Position numbers and translations under genes: made by a program. Under the pieces are notes generated by a model that had not been told where the DNA came from, did not search any database, and saw nothing but the letters and a program-made list of their open reading frames with translations. Shown one piece after another: positions 44,449-53,959 of a stretch of DNA of 64,000 nt. The stretch covers positions 1 to 64,000 of the forward strand of contig NZ_PCPG01000007.1 of assembly GCF_002979655.1 (NCBI RefSeq), read 5' to 3'. The first letter of the stretch is position 1. Every line of letters starts with the position of its first letter. This DNA is from Microbacterium sp. MYb45 (GTDB lineage: Bacteria > Actinomycetota > Actinomycetes > Actinomycetales > Microbacteriaceae).

Positions 44449-45402
44449 TCAGGCGCCGGCGGGGGTCCATTCAGAGACCCGATCGAGCAGCCCCACCTCG
44501 TCGGTGGAGAGTTCGAGGCGAGCACCCGCCAGAAGGTCGGGCACCTGCGCGACCGTGCGAGCACTCGCGATCGGCGCGACCACGGTCGGCTGCGCCCGCA
44601 ACCAGGCGAGTGACGTCGCGGCGATCGACACGCCGTGGGCGTCGGCGATCTGCTCGAGCGCATCGATGACGCGCAGGCCCGCCTCGGTCGCGTACTTCGC
44701 GGCGCCCTGCGCACGCGGGGAGTCCTGCCCCGCGACATCGGTCGAGCGGTACTTGCCGGTCAGGAATCCGCTCGCCAACGCGTAGTAGGGCACGAGCCCG
44801 AGCTCGAACTCTTCGGCGACCGGGATGATGGTGTCCTCGACCTCATTGCGATGAACGAGGTTGTAGTGGGGCTGAACGGCGACCGGCGCAGCGACGCCCG
44901 TGCGACGCGCGATCTCGATCCACTCTCTGATGCGTTCGGCGGAGTAGTTCGACACCGCCACGTGACGCACCAGGCCATCCTCGACGAGCTGTCCGAACGC
45001 GGCGACGGTCTCTTCCAGTGGAACGGTGTCATCGTCGAAGTGCGCGTAGTACAGGTCGATCTCATCGGCGCCGAGACGCCGGAGCGAGGCCTCGGCCGCC
45101 TTTCGCACATTCGCCCCGGAGAGGCCGCGGAACTGCGGGTGCTGGCTCACCTTCGTCGCGACGACGACACCGGATGGCTTGCGGGATGCGAGCCACTCAC
45201 CGATTATCGTCTCGCTCTCGCCACCGTCGTTGCCCGGCACCCAGGAGCTGTACGAATCGGCCGTGTCGATGAAGTCCCCGCCCCCGTCGACGAATGCATC
45301 GAGCACTGCGAACGACGCATCGCGATCGGCTGTCCAGCCGAACACGTTGCCGCCGAGCGCGAGCGAGAGGACGTCAAGATCACTGGTGCCGATACGAGTC
45401 AT
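44449..45402 (-). CDS. Aldo/keto reductase
   Basis: A 317-residue NADPH-dependent TIM-barrel oxidoreductase. The catalytic tetrad is recognisable: Asp, Tyr in DTADSYSSW (near 47-55), Lys in VATKVSQ and His in YYAHFDDD. The cofactor loop includes SARTVAQ near the C-terminus. It resembles the YajO/Tas-like group acting on small carbonyls. The ATG at 45402 is chosen over one 33 bases upstream because it matches the family N-terminus; neither has a strong ribosome site. Confidence 0.88.
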   Translation of the reverse strand: MTRIGTSDLDVLSLALGGNVFGWTADRDASFAVLDAFVDGGGDFIDTADSYSSWVPGNDGGESETIIGEWLASRKPSGVVVATKVSQHPQFRGLSGANVRKAAEASLRRLGADEIDLYYAHFDDDTVPLEETVAAFGQLVEDGLVRHVAVSNYSAERIREWIEIARRTGVAAPVAVQPHYNLVHRNEVEDTIIPVAEEFELGLVPYYALASGFLTGKYRSTDVAGQDSPRAQGAAKYATEAGLRVIDALEQIADAHGVSIAATSLAWLRAQPTVVAPIASARTVAQVPDLLAGARLELSTDEVGLLDRVSEWTPAGA

Positions 45403-45447
45403 GACGAAGACAACCGCGGATCGGTCTTCGCGCATTCCCGGATGACG

Positions 45448-46305
45448 TCACTTTTCGTGGTCGGCAGGGGAGGAATCGATTCTGGGCGTCTCGCCCTCGT
45501 CGTAGATCTGGGAGGGCCGCCCGACGAGCCGCGTGTCCGGGGCGTGAGCGACCAGTGGATCTTTGCCGGGGTAGTCGAATCGGGCGAGGACGCACCTCAT
45601 CGCCTCGAGCCGAGCTCGTTTCTTGTCGTTCGACTTGATGACGATCCAGGGCTCGGTCGGCGTGTCCGTGTGAAAGAACATCGCTTCCTTCGCCGCCGTG
45701 TAGTCCGCCCAGCGGTCGATGCTGGCAAGGTCCGTGGGGCTCAGCTTCCACTGCTTGACGGGATCCTCGCTACGGCGCCTGAACCGGCGTCGCTGTTCGG
45801 CCTCTCCCACCGAGAACCACAGCTTGATGAGGCGGATGCCCGACCCTACGATCATCCGCTCGAACTGCGGCGCGGTCTGCATGAATTCTTCGTACTCGGC
45901 CGATGAGCAGTACCCCATGACCCGTTCGACGCCGGCGCGGTTGTACCAGGAGCGGTCCATCATCACGATCTCGCCGCCCGAAGGCAAGTGCGCGATGTAG
46001 CGCTGGAAATACCACTGCGTACGCTCGGCATCCGTCGGCTTGTCGAGCGCGACGACCCGGGCTCCTCGAGGGTTCAAATGCTCCATGAAGCGCTTGATCG
46101 CCCCGCCCTTCCCCGCCGCGTCGCGTCCTTCGAACAGGATGAGCAAGCGCTCGGAGGAGTGCTTGATGTGCGACTGGAGCTTCAGGAGCTCGATCTGCAG
46201 CAACCGCTTCTCTCGTTCGTACTCCGCCGTGGAGAGCTTCTTCGCGTACGGGTAGTCGTGTTGCCACTCCGGAGTGACCCTCGCCGTATCGGGTGCACTG
46301 CTCAA
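45448..46305 (-). CDS. ppk2: Polyphosphate kinase 2
   Basis: A 285-residue PPK2, which transfers phosphate between polyphosphate and nucleotides. Walker A is GRDAAGKGG, Walker B MMDRSWYNRAG, and the Arg-rich lid FRRRSEDPVKQWKLS follows. The start is uncertain: a TTG at 46305 with GGGAGAGGG 7 bases upstream gives a family-like N-terminus, while the same frame extends to a GTG at 46407. Neighbours do not suggest a pathway. Confidence 0.9.
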   Translation of the reverse strand: MSSAPDTARVTPEWQHDYPYAKKLSTAEYEREKRLLQIELLKLQSHIKHSSERLLILFEGRDAAGKGGAIKRFMEHLNPRGARVVALDKPTDAERTQWYFQRYIAHLPSGGEIVMMDRSWYNRAGVERVMGYCSSAEYEEFMQTAPQFERMIVGSGIRLIKLWFSVGEAEQRRRFRRRSEDPVKQWKLSPTDLASIDRWADYTAAKEAMFFHTDTPTEPWIVIKSNDKKRARLEAMRCVLARFDYPGKDPLVAHAPDTRLVGRPSQIYDEGETPRIDSSPADHEK

Positions 46306-46435
46306 GATCTCGCCCTCTCCCTTGCTGTCTGGGTCCCCGAAACCAAGCAGGCAAGCGCAGGTGGCCGGAGCGGGGAGGCGGCCACCTGCGCGTCTTCTAC
46401 CTGGCACGATCTATAGGCCCACCAGGAAACCTGCC

Positions 46436-46452
46436 TGATGTGTAACATATCA
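46436..46452. promoter_or_regulatory. Near-perfect 17-base palindrome, operator candidate
   Basis: TGATGTGTAACATATCA fits TGATnTGTnACAnATCA, symmetrical except at the three n positions. It lies in an AT-rich pocket between the divergent ppk2 and DUF7882 genes. It looks like an operator for a dimeric repressor (GntR- or TetR-like), but no such regulator gene is adjacent. Confidence 0.45.
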
Positions 46453-46555
46453 TCGACTGAGGCGATACATCGGAATGCGTTTTCAGGTTCGCACCTCGGC
46501 ATCGGCGCGGGCACAGGGATTCGGCCCATCCGCATGGGGCGACTATCGTTCTGGC

Positions 46556-46879
46556 ATGGGCACGATCCAGTACGGCAGCGGTGACGAGATCCACATCGAG
46601 GACCGCGCACTCGCGCATCTGAAGGTCGTCATCGCGACGAAGCTCCGACGCAACGAGAGTTTCACTCTGTCGTGGCGGCACCCTGAAGGGCAGCCCATGG
46701 GACGGTCGACGATCTGGCTGCACCCGTCGATACCGCTCCGCTTCACCTTCGACGAGCCGGAGGCGCCGCAGCTGAATCCGAAATGGATCCAGGACCTGAT
46801 GCAGTCCGCGAGTTCCACGGGCGGCATCAGCCTCATCGACGAGGTGCTGGACGCACCCGAGATCGCCGCTGAGAACTGA
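46556..46879 (+). CDS. DUF7882 small protein
   Basis: A 107-residue protein matching what I recall of a family common in Microbacteriaceae and often mislabelled as DNA ligase. Typical features are IEDRALAHLKVVIATKLRR, a WRHPEG segment, and GRSTIWLHPSIPLRF, then NPKWIQDLMQSA. The function is unknown. TATCGT at 46544-46549, 6 bases before the ATG and no Shine-Dalgarno, fixes the start and implies a leaderless mRNA. Confidence 0.8.
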   Translation: MGTIQYGSGDEIHIEDRALAHLKVVIATKLRRNESFTLSWRHPEGQPMGRSTIWLHPSIPLRFTFDEPEAPQLNPKWIQDLMQSASSTGGISLIDEVLDAPEIAAEN

Positions 46880-46913
46880 ATCCGCGGATCCCCACTCTCG
46901 TGAGGGATTGAAG

Positions 46914-46986
46914 AGCCGACTACGGGACTCGAACCCGTAACCCCCGTATTACAAGTACGGTGCGCTACCAATTGCGCCAAGTCGGC
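46914..46986 (-). tRNA. tRNA-Thr (anticodon TGT)
   Basis: On the minus strand, GCCGACT pairs with AGTCGGC, discriminator T. The anticodon arm CCGTA/TACGG encloses CTTGTAA, giving anticodon TGT (reads ACA). The T arm is GGGTTCGAGTCCC. No CCA is encoded. Confidence 0.94.
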
Positions 46987-47027
46987 GGATGCCACCAGCT
47001 TAGCGATGGCATCGACCCGGCTTCGAC

Positions 47028-47960
47028 CTACGGGGTCGTGGTGGGCGAAGGCGTCGACGTCGCACGCGAGGCATCGCTCGCGACGCTGAGCACGAACTGC
47101 GAGAACTCGGCCGGGTCGTCCAGCGCGCCCACGTAGGCCTCGCCGTTCGCGACGATCATCGGCGCTGCCGTCAGCACCAGATCGTCAGAGCCGGCGAGCG
47201 GTCCGTCCAGAGCGCGGGTCGTCGCCTCCTTCGCCCAGCCGACGAAGTCGCCGTCCTCGATGCACGACCGCACGGCCTTGGCGTTGTCGACGCCGACAGC
47301 ACCGGCGAGGTTCGCGAGGTCCTCGTCGGAGAGGCCGTCGCTGCCGACCTCGGGCTGGTCGTCGAGCAGGTCATGGTTGAACGCGTAGAACTGGGCAGGC
47401 GAGTGCGTGGCGACGCAGGCCGCAGCGGCAGCCGAGCGGAGCGAGTACTTGGTTCCGTTGGAGCTGGCGGTGAGCAGGGCGACCGGGTGATAGCTGACCG
47501 TGACCGCGTCCTCGCCGATCCAACCGGCGAGCTGTCGGGCGTTTGCACGCTCGAACTCCCCGGCGTCGGGCGACAGGTAGTCGACGTACACGTGGATGTC
47601 GACCTTTCCGGACGCCGTCGGCTCCGGCGTCGGGCTGGCCGATTCGCCGGCGTCGGTCGCCTCAGGAGACGGGGTCTCCGGCACCGCGCCGGTTCCCGCG
47701 AACGACTCGAGGTCGGTGACGACCACGCCATCCGATTCCATGCCGGTAGGCGTGAGCCGCGGCTTGGTGACCTGGGAGGACACCGCGAGGGTCACCGCCG
47801 TGCCGATCGCACCCACCGCGACGAGCGCCACCGCGCCGATGATGATCCGTCGCATGAGACGCGCCCTGGACTGCTGGGCGTGCACTCTCTGAGCCTTCTC
47901 CCGTACGGCCTCGCGGGAATTGCGAGGCGTCGGGACGTTCGGCGTTTCGTCGCTCGACAT
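47028..47960 (-). CDS. Membrane-anchored DsbA-like protein without catalytic cysteines
   Basis: A 310-residue protein with a basic cytoplasmic N-terminus, one transmembrane helix (about 36-58), a Pro/Thr/Ser linker (90-118) and a DsbA-like thioredoxin fold (120-300). Where the family has a CPxC active site after a DY motif, this one reads DYLSPDAGEFE, so both cysteines are replaced (Ser130, Ala133). Two other cysteines (near 182 and 244) do not form a CxxC. It therefore cannot work as an ordinary oxidoreductase; a chaperone-like or binding role is inference. AGAGGA precedes the ATG; a longer frame to 48110 is not supported. Confidence 0.83.
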   Translation of the reverse strand: MSSDETPNVPTPRNSREAVREKAQRVHAQQSRARLMRRIIIGAVALVAVGAIGTAVTLAVSSQVTKPRLTPTGMESDGVVVTDLESFAGTGAVPETPSPEATDAGESASPTPEPTASGKVDIHVYVDYLSPDAGEFERANARQLAGWIGEDAVTVSYHPVALLTASSNGTKYSLRSAAAAACVATHSPAQFYAFNHDLLDDQPEVGSDGLSDEDLANLAGAVGVDNAKAVRSCIEDGDFVGWAKEATTRALDGPLAGSDDLVLTAAPMIVANGEAYVGALDDPAEFSQFVLSVASDASRATSTPSPTTTP

Positions 47961-48191
47961 CGTTCCTCTGTGAGTCTCAACGGGGGTCCGGGTTGGCCCC
48001 GACCGCCGCCGAGCGACGATCGCCGCTGCGCGCGGCCGAGTTCGATGGTAGTCATTGAGGCTGAGAAATACCCAGGTACCGCCGTTCATGTCATACTGAT
48101 CCCGACCCAATGAGGGGTCACGGCGGGGTCACCCGCCGCTTCATCACTACGGATCGTCCGGCACGTACCTGCCGGTGAAGGAGAAAAGACA

Positions 48192-49295
<1,104 letters not shown>

Positions 49296-49306
49296 TCGGA
49301 TCCACA

Positions 49307-49350
49307 GACGCGGCGCAGGCTGACTTCGGTCACCTGCGCCGCGTCTCTTT
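49307..49350 (+). terminator. Terminator of the MsiK-type ATPase gene
   Basis: A perfect 13-base stem (49307-49319 with 49333-49345), an inner TGAC-TTCG-GTCA hairpin and a TCTTT tail. Confidence 0.82.
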
Positions 49351-49376
49351 CTGTCCCACCTCGACCAGGGAGCATC

Positions 49377-50681
49377 ATGCAGGATTCGCTGCGGATCACC
49401 GCCAGCAAGATCGATCCGGGGCTGTTGTCCCTCCCCTGGTCCACGACGCTGGCGAAGTGGCCGTCGGAGCACATCGTGTCGCTCCCGAAGGGGCTCTCCC
49501 GCCACCTCGTGCGCTTCGCCGACCTCTCCGGCCGGGTCATCGCCGTGAAGGAGACCACGGCGGAGATGGCCCAGCGCGAATACGACATGCTCGGCAATCT
49601 CGCCCGCCTCGACGTGCCCTGCGTCGACCGGGTCGCGGTGATCGCCGGGCGTTCGGATGCCGACGGCGAGGCTCTTCCGGCCGCGCTGGTCACCTCTCAC
49701 CTGCGTTTCTCGATGCCCTATCGCGCGCTCTTCACGCGGGTACTGCGCCCCGACACCGCGACCCGCCTCGTCGATGCCCTGGCCTTGCTGTTGGTGCGGC
49801 TGCACAACGTCGGCTTCTATTGGGGCGACGTCTCCCTGTCGAACACGCTGTTCCGCCGCGACGCGGGCGCGTTCGCCGCGTATCTGGTCGATGCGGAGAC
49901 GGGTGAGCTGCACGAGGAGGGGCTGACCGACGGTCAGCGCGCCTACGATCTCGACCTGGCCCGCACGAACATCGCCGGCGAGATCATGGACCTCGCCGCG
50001 GGCGGTCGCCTCGAACACGGTGTGGACGCGGTGGCGATCGCCGACGGCATCGTCTCGTCGTATCGATCGCTGTGGGCCGAGCTCACCGCCCAGGAGTCCT
50101 TCTCGGCGGCGGAGACCTGGCGCATCACGGAGCGGGTCGAGCGCCTCAACGCCCTGGGGTTCGACATCGACGAGATGTCCATGTCGACGACCGCGGACGG
50201 CACCGTCGTCGAGATCCAGCCGAAGGTGGTGGATGCCGGTCACCACCAGCGCCGCCTGATCCGCCTGACGGGGCTGGACGTCGAGGAGAACCAGGCGCGG
50301 CGCCTGCTGAACGACCTCGACGAATTCCGCGCCCGCTCGACGAAGCAGTGGGCGGACGAGGAGATGTACGCGCACGAGTGGCTCACCCGTGTCTTCGAGC
50401 CGGTGGTGCGCGCGATCCCATACGAGCTACGAGCCAAGCTGGAGCCCGCCGAGGTCTTCCACCAGGTGCTCGAGCACCGCTGGTACCTCTCGCAGGCGCA
50501 GGGGCGCTCGGTGCCGCTCGCCGAAGTGCTGACCAGCTACATCAACGAAGTGCTGCGACACCGGCGTGACGAGGCGACCATCATGGGCCCGCCGACCGAG
50601 ACGATGAGCCTGCCGGTCGTCACCGGTGCGACTCCGGTGGCCGATGACGATGAGGACATCGACTGGCGCGACCTGGTCTGA
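49377..50681 (+). CDS. DUF4032 protein with kinase-like N-terminal half
   Basis: A 434-residue protein. Residues 50-230 look like a lipopolysaccharide-kinase-type fold: VIAVKET (Lys), then the catalytic-loop-like YWGDVSLSNTLF and VDAETGE in place of DFG. Residues 240-400 match DUF4032. An acidic C-terminal tail ends DIDWRDLV. A small-molecule or protein kinase activity is possible, but the loop reads GDVSLSN and not HxDLKxxN. GGGAGC lies before the ATG. Confidence 0.8.
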   Translation: MQDSLRITASKIDPGLLSLPWSTTLAKWPSEHIVSLPKGLSRHLVRFADLSGRVIAVKETTAEMAQREYDMLGNLARLDVPCVDRVAVIAGRSDADGEALPAALVTSHLRFSMPYRALFTRVLRPDTATRLVDALALLLVRLHNVGFYWGDVSLSNTLFRRDAGAFAAYLVDAETGELHEEGLTDGQRAYDLDLARTNIAGEIMDLAAGGRLEHGVDAVAIADGIVSSYRSLWAELTAQESFSAAETWRITERVERLNALGFDIDEMSMSTTADGTVVEIQPKVVDAGHHQRRLIRLTGLDVEENQARRLLNDLDEFRARSTKQWADEEMYAHEWLTRVFEPVVRAIPYELRAKLEPAEVFHQVLEHRWYLSQAQGRSVPLAEVLTSYINEVLRHRRDEATIMGPPTETMSLPVVTGATPVADDDEDIDWRDLV

Positions 50682-50789
50682 CACCTCCGCGGGCGCCGAG
50701 TGCACGGGTTACTGCCGAGCACACCGCATGCGTGCGTCAGCGAGCCGTGCATTCAGCGATAGCCCGTGCGGTCGCCGAAAGTCGTGGCG

Positions 50790-51431
50790 TCAGTAGCCGA
50801 CGGTGAACCGCTCTCGGTGGTGGTTGCCCTGCTCGATCTCGTCCACCACGGCGACCGCGAAATCCGCGCCGGAGATGAACGACTTGCCGTCGGCATCGCG
50901 GACGATCACGTCGCCGCCGTCGCGATAGTGCCCGGTGCGCTCGCCTTCGGCCCAGGGACCGAACACCTCAGCGGGGTGGATGAAGAACCAGTCGAGGCCG
51001 GCCTCCGTCTCCTCGAGGAGCGCGAGGGAGTCGATGCCGACCTGCGCCTCGTGCTTGTACTCCTCAGGGAAATCCTGGTCGAACAGACGCGGCCCGCCGG
51101 GGGCCACCAGGCTGCCACCTGCACCACCGACGACACCGAGACGCGTCTCGGTGCCCGCGACCCGGTCGACGACGTTCGACAGCGCCTCGAGCGCACGATC
51201 TTCCATGTCGCCGCGAGGAGAGAGCGCCGACACGACGGCATCCGCCCCGACGAACGCTTCCGCGATCGGATCGAGGTCGAGGGCGGAACCCTGCAGATAT
51301 GCGGCTCCCGCCACCGGTTCGGTGGGCTCCGATCGGGAGATCGCGATCACTGCATGGCCGCGACTCACCGCCTCCCGGACGATGTGACGACCGGCGTAGC
51401 CGGTCCCTCCGAGCACGATGATACGGGCCAT
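50790..51431 (-). CDS. NAD(P)-binding Rossmann protein
   Basis: A 213-residue atypical short-chain dehydrogenase-like protein of the NAD(P)H-binding/NmrA-type group. The N-terminal cofactor motif is GGTGYAGRHI (8-17). It has the typical ADAVVSALSPRG and IHPAEVFGPW segments. The substrate is unknown. It ends 108 bases from the DUF4032 stop; that gap holds nothing obvious. Confidence 0.85.
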   Translation of the reverse strand: MARIIVLGGTGYAGRHIVREAVSRGHAVIAISRSEPTEPVAGAAYLQGSALDLDPIAEAFVGADAVVSALSPRGDMEDRALEALSNVVDRVAGTETRLGVVGGAGGSLVAPGGPRLFDQDFPEEYKHEAQVGIDSLALLEETEAGLDWFFIHPAEVFGPWAEGERTGHYRDGGDVIVRDADGKSFISGADFAVAVVDEIEQGNHHRERFTVGY

Positions 51432-51453
51432 GATCTGCCTTTCCTCGGACGGT

Positions 51454-52461
51454 CTAGTTCTTCGCGGCGCGGAGAGCCGCGACCTGGTAGAGCGCGACCG
51501 AGGTCGCGATGCCGGCGTTCAGGGATTCAGCGGCCGCAGAGATCGGGATCGAGACGATCTGATCGCACGTCTCGGAGACCAGACGGGACAGCCCCTTGCC
51601 CTCCGAGCCGACCACGATCACGACAGGACGATCAGCCAGCTGGAGCTCGGGGAGCGACACGTCGCCGTCGCCGTCGAGGCCGAGCACGAACACCCCCTGT
51701 TTCTTGAACTCCTTGAGCTGCGCGGTGAGGTTGGTGGCCAGCGCGACGGGGGTCCGTGCGACGGCTCCGGCACTCGTCTTCCAGGCGGCGGAGTTGACAC
51801 CGGCCGAGCGGCGCTGCGGAAGGATGATGCCGTGCCCACCGAACGCCGCGGTGGAGCGGATGATCGCGCCCAGGTTGCGGGGGTCCGTGATGCCGTCGAG
51901 CGCCACGAACAGCGGGACCTCGCCCTTGTCGATGACCTGCTCGAGCAGATCCTGTGGGTGGGCGTACTCGTACGGCGGCACCTTGATCGCGACGCCCTGG
52001 TGCACGCCGTCGAAGCCGGCCATGCGGTCGAGCTCCGGACGGGTGACCTCCATCACGGGGATCCCGCGATTCGTGGCGATCGCCAGCATCTCCTTCACAC
52101 GGTCGTCCATCTCGACGCGCTGCGCGATGTAGAACGCCGTCGCCGGGATCTTCGCCCGCAAAGCCTCGAGGACGGAGTTGCGCCCGGTGACATTCTCGGT
52201 GTCGTCCCCCGCCTTGGCCTTCGGCGCACGGTTCGCACCGCCGCCGGACCCCGGACGACTGCCGCCGGGGCGTCCCTTGCCGCCCGACGCGGCGTATCGC
52301 TCGGCCGCGGCCTTGCGCTTGCCAGCGGGGTGCCACGCGCGGTCCTCCGCCTTCGGGGTCGGCCCGCGGCCCTCGAGCGCCTTGCGCCCGAGTCCGCCGG
52401 TGCCCTTGGTGGGGCCCTTCTTCTTGCCGTTGCTCGCGCCGGGGCGCTGTGGCTTAACCAT
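51454..52461 (-). CDS. rlmB: 23S rRNA (guanosine-2251-2'-O)-methyltransferase
   Basis: A 335-residue SpoU/TrmH methyltransferase that modifies G2251 in the ribosomal P loop. A basic, Gly/Lys-rich disordered N-terminus (1-90) precedes the substrate-binding domain (95-165), and the SPOUT catalytic domain (175-335) carries GITDPRNLGAIIRSTAAFG, GSEGKGLS and IPISAAAESLNA. The start overlaps the cysS stop by 8 bases. The carD-ispDF-cysS-rlmB order is a classic actinobacterial block. Confidence 0.95.
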   Translation of the reverse strand: MVKPQRPGASNGKKKGPTKGTGGLGRKALEGRGPTPKAEDRAWHPAGKRKAAAERYAASGGKGRPGGSRPGSGGGANRAPKAKAGDDTENVTGRNSVLEALRAKIPATAFYIAQRVEMDDRVKEMLAIATNRGIPVMEVTRPELDRMAGFDGVHQGVAIKVPPYEYAHPQDLLEQVIDKGEVPLFVALDGITDPRNLGAIIRSTAAFGGHGIILPQRRSAGVNSAAWKTSAGAVARTPVALATNLTAQLKEFKKQGVFVLGLDGDGDVSLPELQLADRPVVIVVGSEGKGLSRLVSETCDQIVSIPISAAAESLNAGIATSVALYQVAALRAAKN

Positions 52462-53857
52462 CGATACTCCAATGAGTTCCGGCCGGAGTGTCCTCCAGCG
52501 TGATTCCTGCGGCGGCGATCGCGTCTCGAATGCGATCCGCCGCCGCCCAGTCCTTGTCAGCGCGTGCCTGCGCGCGCTGGGTGATCATCGTCTGGACGAG
52601 AGCGTCCAGAGTCCGGTGTTCCGCGAGGTCTCCCCCGGCCGACATGAGTTCATCGAATCCGAGGACGCGGACCATCGCATCCACTCCGACGAATGCCGCC
52701 CAGGCGTCGTCGTGCGCCCCCTCGTCGATCGCGGTGTTCCCGCGTCGTACGGTCTCGTGCAGCACGGCGATCGCCTGAGGCACGCCGAGGTCGTCGTCCA
52801 TCGCGAGGGCGAAAGCTTCGGGGACCTCGCCGATCCCCGCCTCGTCCGGCTCCCCGGGGAGGGTGCGGCGGACCCGCGAGATGAAGGTGCCGATACGGCC
52901 CAGCGCCGCCTCGGCCTCGGTCCACGACGACTCGCCGAGGTCGAGGCTCGAACGGTAGTGCGCTGCAGCGAGTGCGTAGCGCACCACCAGTGAGTCATGC
53001 GCGGCGAGAACATCGGCCGCCAGCGTGAAGTTGCCGAGTGACTTGGACATCTTCTGTCCGTCGACGGTCACGAGCCCGTTGTGCACCCAGTACCGGGCGA
53101 AGCCGTCGCCGGCGGCCGTCGACTGCGCGAGCTCGTTCTCATGATGCGGGAAGCGGAGGTCCAGCCCGCCGCCGTGGATGTCGAACTCGGCACCGAGGTA
53201 CCGCTTCGACATCGCCGAGCACTCGATGTGCCATCCCGGCCGCCCCGCGCCCCACGGCGACACCCATGTCGCATCCGCCGGTTCCTCCGGCTTCGTGCCC
53301 TTCCAGAGGGCGAAGTCCTGCGGGTTCCGCTTGCCGCGGGGGTCAGCATCCTCGGCCGCCTCCATGGCGTCGAGGGACTGATGCGTCAGCGAGCCGTACT
53401 CGGACCACGAGCGCACGTCGAAGTACACATCTCCGGAGCCGTCGGGAGCCGGATAGGCATGTCCGCGCTCGATCAGCAGCGCGATCAGCTCCTGCATCTG
53501 AGGAACGGATGCCGTGGCTCGCGGCTCGTACGTCGGAGGCAGGATTCCGACACCGGCATATGCGGCGGTGAACTCTCTCTCCATTCGGTACGCAAGCGCC
53601 CACCACGGCTCGCCGTCCGTCGCGTTGGCGAGCACCTTGTCGTCGATGTCGGTGACGTTGCGCACGAAGGTGACCCGCCCGTACCGGTGCTCGAGCCAGC
53701 GACGCAGGAGATCGAAGCTCAGCGCCGCTCTGACGTGCCCGATGTGGGGCCCGGACTGCACGGTGGGTCCGCACACGTACATCGTGATGTTCTCGGGGTC
53801 GAGAGGCACGAAGTCGCGCAGCAGCTGTGCGCGGGTGTCGTAGAGGCGGAGGGTCAC
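52454..53857 (-). CDS. cysS: Cysteinyl-tRNA synthetase
   Basis: A 467-residue class I synthetase. The HIGH motif appears in SGPHIGHVRA (about 35-44), zinc ligands include Cys in YVCGPT and WHIECSA and His in HHENE, and KMSKS is in GQKMSKSLGN (near 270). The GTG start has TAGGCT at 53864-53869, 6 bases upstream, and no Shine-Dalgarno, so cysS can be transcribed independently as a leaderless mRNA. It overlaps rlmB. Confidence 0.96.
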   Translation of the reverse strand: MTLRLYDTRAQLLRDFVPLDPENITMYVCGPTVQSGPHIGHVRAALSFDLLRRWLEHRYGRVTFVRNVTDIDDKVLANATDGEPWWALAYRMEREFTAAYAGVGILPPTYEPRATASVPQMQELIALLIERGHAYPAPDGSGDVYFDVRSWSEYGSLTHQSLDAMEAAEDADPRGKRNPQDFALWKGTKPEEPADATWVSPWGAGRPGWHIECSAMSKRYLGAEFDIHGGGLDLRFPHHENELAQSTAAGDGFARYWVHNGLVTVDGQKMSKSLGNFTLAADVLAAHDSLVVRYALAAAHYRSSLDLGESSWTEAEAALGRIGTFISRVRRTLPGEPDEAGIGEVPEAFALAMDDDLGVPQAIAVLHETVRRGNTAIDEGAHDDAWAAFVGVDAMVRVLGFDELMSAGGDLAEHRTLDALVQTMITQRAQARADKDWAAADRIRDAIAAAGITLEDTPAGTHWSIDG

Positions 53858-53959
53858 CGGTCAAGCCTACTCGGGGACTGCTGAGCGCCCGCCCCGCGTG
53901 GACGATTCACGGAGGTTGTGACGTTCTGCCGATGGATCGGGGGGTTTCTCAGGCGATCG

